This document shows positions 62,502 through 64,000 of a DNA stretch of 64,000 bases, one piece after another. The DNA is taken from the NCBI RefSeq assembly GCF_002946355.1, contig NZ_PKOZ01000010.1:41732-105731 (forward strand). Reading direction: 5' to 3'. Origin of the DNA: Pradoshia eiseniae. GTDB lineage: Bacteria; Bacillota; Bacilli; Bacillales; Pradoshiaceae. Position 1 is the first letter of the stretch. Every line of letters begins with the position of its first letter. The notes under the pieces were generated by a model. The model ran no database searches. It was not told the DNA's origin and saw nothing but the letters and a program-made list of their open reading frames with translations. A program made the translations under genes and the position numbers.

Positions 62502-63188
62502 ATGTCTAAACTAAACCTGAGCGCTAAAGAAGCGCTTAAGCCCCTGCAATCCGGGCAAACCATCCTCGTCGGCGGATTCGGATTAATCGGGGCTCCGCTT
62601 ACACTCATCAACGAGCTTACAAAAACAAATGTCCAAAACCTAACAATCATCAGCAATAATCTCGGCGAATCCGGCAAGGGACTTGGAATTGTCCTTAATC
62701 AGGGGAAAATCAAAAAAGCCATCGGCTCCTATTTCACGAGCAATCGAGATGTCGGAGAGAAATTCTTGAAGGGAGAATTAGAGGTCGAGCTTCTTCCGCA
62801 GGGCACCTTATCTGAATCGATCCGTGCCGGCGGCGCCGGACTGGGCGGCTACTATACTCCGACAGCGGTAGGCACGAAGCTCGCAGAAGGAAAGGAAGAA
62901 CGGATCATTGATGGCAAACACTATATCTTCGAAAAGGCTCTTCGCGGGGATATCGCCTTCATCCGTGCTCATAAGGCTGACACGCTCGGTAACCTGACCT
63001 ATTATAAAACCGCCCGCAATTTTAATCCGATCATGGCCACGGCTGCCAAGTATGTCATCGCCGAGGTGGATGAAATGGTGCCTGCTGGGGTTCTTGACCC
63101 AGAAGCCATCATCACCCCTCACCTTTATGTGGATGCGATTATCCTCGCCCGCCATATCCTCACGAAGGAAGGAGTCATGATTAAATGA
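62502..63188 (+). CDS. scoA: Succinyl-CoA:3-oxoacid CoA-transferase subunit A
   Basis: A 228-residue CoA-transferase alpha subunit. The CoA-binding GGFGLIGAPL, the VELLPQGTLSESIRAGGAGL stretch and GNLTYYKTARNFNP match B. subtilis ScoA (YxjD). With subunit B it moves CoA from succinyl-CoA to acetoacetate. Of three in-frame ATGs the one at 62502 is chosen, because AAAGGAG is 11 bases away and the earlier ones are too close to it. The gene overlaps scoB by four bases (ATGA). Confidence 0.92.
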   Translation: MSKLNLSAKEALKPLQSGQTILVGGFGLIGAPLTLINELTKTNVQNLTIISNNLGESGKGLGIVLNQGKIKKAIGSYFTSNRDVGEKFLKGELEVELLPQGTLSESIRAGGAGLGGYYTPTAVGTKLAEGKEERIIDGKHYIFEKALRGDIAFIRAHKADTLGNLTYYKTARNFNPIMATAAKYVIAEVDEMVPAGVLDPEAIITPHLYVDAIILARHILTKEGVMIK

Positions 63189-63826
63189 AGAACAAGACCT
63201 ATGAGATGATTGCCAAGCGCGCCGCCATGGCATTAGCCGGGAGCAGAATCGTGAACCTCGGGATTGGGATTCCCACTCTAGTTGCGGACTACTTAGATGA
63301 TGATGCTGTTTGTCTACATACCGAAAACGGGCTGCTTGGTGTGACGAAGGTTGATGCTGACCAAATCGATCCGAATCTAGTGAATGCGGGCAAGCTGCCT
63401 GTAGGTGAAGGAATTGGTTCAAGCTTCTTCCACAGCGCGGATTCCTTCGGGATGATTCGGGGCGGACATGTCGATGTCGCTGTATTAGGTGCCTTGCAGG
63501 TCGACCAATGCGGGCGGATTGCGAATTGGGCAGTACCAGGCCAAAGCATCTTGGGCGTAGGCGGTGCGATGGATTTGCTTGCTGGGGCCAAGTCCGTGAT
63601 CGTCACGATGACCCACACCGCCAAGAATGGGGCCAGCAAGCTCGTGAAGGAATGTAATTATCCGCTCAGCGGACGGCGGAATGCTGATTTGATCATTACG
63701 GATTTGGCGGTGTTCGCCGTGAAAGAAGAAAGCTTGCATCTGATTGAGCTGATGCCAGACGTTGATTTAGAACACGTACAGAATAAAACCGAAGCAGATT
63801 TTACGGTTGATTTGGCTGGGGATTGA
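63185..63826 (+). CDS. scoB: Succinyl-CoA:3-oxoacid CoA-transferase subunit B
   Basis: A 213-residue beta subunit. The catalytic glutamate lies in HTENGLLGV, after NLGIGIPTLVADYL. The RGGHVDVAVLGALQVDQ and GAMDLLAGAKSVIVTMTH segments are typical. Its ATG overlaps the scoA stop, so both subunits are made in step. After the stop only a weak CCCAG/CTGGG hairpin is seen before the IS element. Confidence 0.93.
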   Translation: MKNKTYEMIAKRAAMALAGSRIVNLGIGIPTLVADYLDDDAVCLHTENGLLGVTKVDADQIDPNLVNAGKLPVGEGIGSSFFHSADSFGMIRGGHVDVAVLGALQVDQCGRIANWAVPGQSILGVGGAMDLLAGAKSVIVTMTHTAKNGASKLVKECNYPLSGRRNADLIITDLAVFAVKEESLHLIELMPDVDLEHVQNKTEADFTVDLAGD

Positions 63827-63923
63827 GGTTCCCCTCTCCCAGCCTAAAAAACTGGGATAGGCTATTTTTAGACTTTTGATTAATATCCTAATTAGGAATT
63901 CAACATAGAAAAAGAGCTGAACA

Positions 63924-64000
63924 TGAAGTGCACCCCAAATGTTAGACAAATCATCTAACATTTGGAGGTGCTTTTCTTTTGGCTAAATTCACTGAAGAGG
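63924..64000 (+). mobile_element. Left end of an IS3-family (IS150-like) insertion sequence
   Basis: The terminal inverted repeat appears to begin TGAAGTGCACCCCAAATGTT, of the IS150-group type. CCAAATGTTAGA and TCTAACATTTGG form a perfect 12-pair hairpin just before the transposase start, a known guard against outside transcription. A TTG at 63979, eight bases after GGAGGTG, opens a frame reading MAKFTEE, the usual OrfA start. The element continues beyond the window. Confidence 0.75.
63979..64000 (+). CDS. IS3-family transposase OrfA, start only
   Basis: Only seven codons are in the window (TTG start, MAKFTEE), matching the usual beginning of IS150-type OrfA helix-turn-helix proteins. Ribosome site GGAGGTG lies eight bases upstream, inside the hairpin's 3' flank, so structure could also limit translation. 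Confidence 0.6.

Noticed and set aside
63838..63856. CCCAG/CTGGG hairpin after scoB as terminator
   Set aside because: Only five pairs with a weak T-stretch; not firm enough to list as a terminator.

Overview
The window looks like a low-GC Bacillaceae chromosome segment. It has Shine-Dalgarno sites of the AGGAGG type, hairpin-plus-T-run terminators, purine and SAM riboswitches, a WapA-type wall protein, the MtnU/MtnE methionine-salvage pair and an AraR-like operator set ahead of araBDA. The genus cannot be fixed from sequence reading alone. Most genes lie on the minus strand. No rRNA, tRNA or CRISPR array was seen.

Layout. 1-0.9 kb: the start of a purine permease (NCS2/AzgA type) with its own promoter, guanine-type purine riboswitch and terminator. 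1.0-9.7 kb: a polymorphic-toxin locus, with a 2332-residue WapA-like RHS/YD-repeat protein ending in a Cys/His-rich nuclease-like tip, followed by two paralogous putative immunity genes. 10-14.75 kb: VOC protein, DUF5412 and aminoglycoside-phosphotransferase-like genes, a Bcr/CflA drug exporter, then a decayed second copy of the DUF5412-phosphotransferase pair. 14.75-23.2 kb: a complete four-gene type II Wadjet (JetABCD) SMC-like anti-plasmid defence operon, joined end to end with the decayed phosphotransferase. 23.7-31 kb: a BASS transporter with an iron-type alcohol dehydrogenase, metNPQ under a SAM-I riboswitch, and divergent mtnU/mtnE. 31-40.4 kb: XRE-AbrB regulator with an ABC exporter, small membrane proteins, a nucleotidyltransferase, an ArfA/BrfA-like ribosome-rescue gene carrying a terminator inside its coding sequence, nucleoside hydrolase with acyl-CoA dehydrogenase, a peptidase E-GNAT fusion and a CNNM/CorC-type membrane protein. 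40.7-44.2 kb: lactonase, aldehyde dehydrogenase and alcohol dehydrogenase in one operon, the gene set expected for butyrolactone-type catabolism.

44.9-53.4 kb: mostly small membrane or unknown proteins, a TelA/XpaC operon, a DUF1919 protein and a PadR regulator with its HAAS-type membrane partner and palindromic operators. 53.5-58.2 kb: an accessory stretch of short, unrelated single genes (hydrolase remnant, DUF5662, DUF2441, histidine phosphatase, VOC and unknowns), all on one strand and separated by copies of a roughly 30-bp dispersed repeat. 58.3-63.8 kb: araBDA for L-arabinose use with three AraR-like operators, then a divergent succinyl-CoA:3-oxoacid CoA-transferase pair (scoA/scoB). 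At the right edge an IS3-family element begins.

The points most worth following up are the Wadjet operon and its junction with the decayed duplication, the toxin with two paralogous immunity genes, the ribosome-rescue gene with an internal terminator, the nearby small-RNA-like leader, and the repeat-separated gene stretch.
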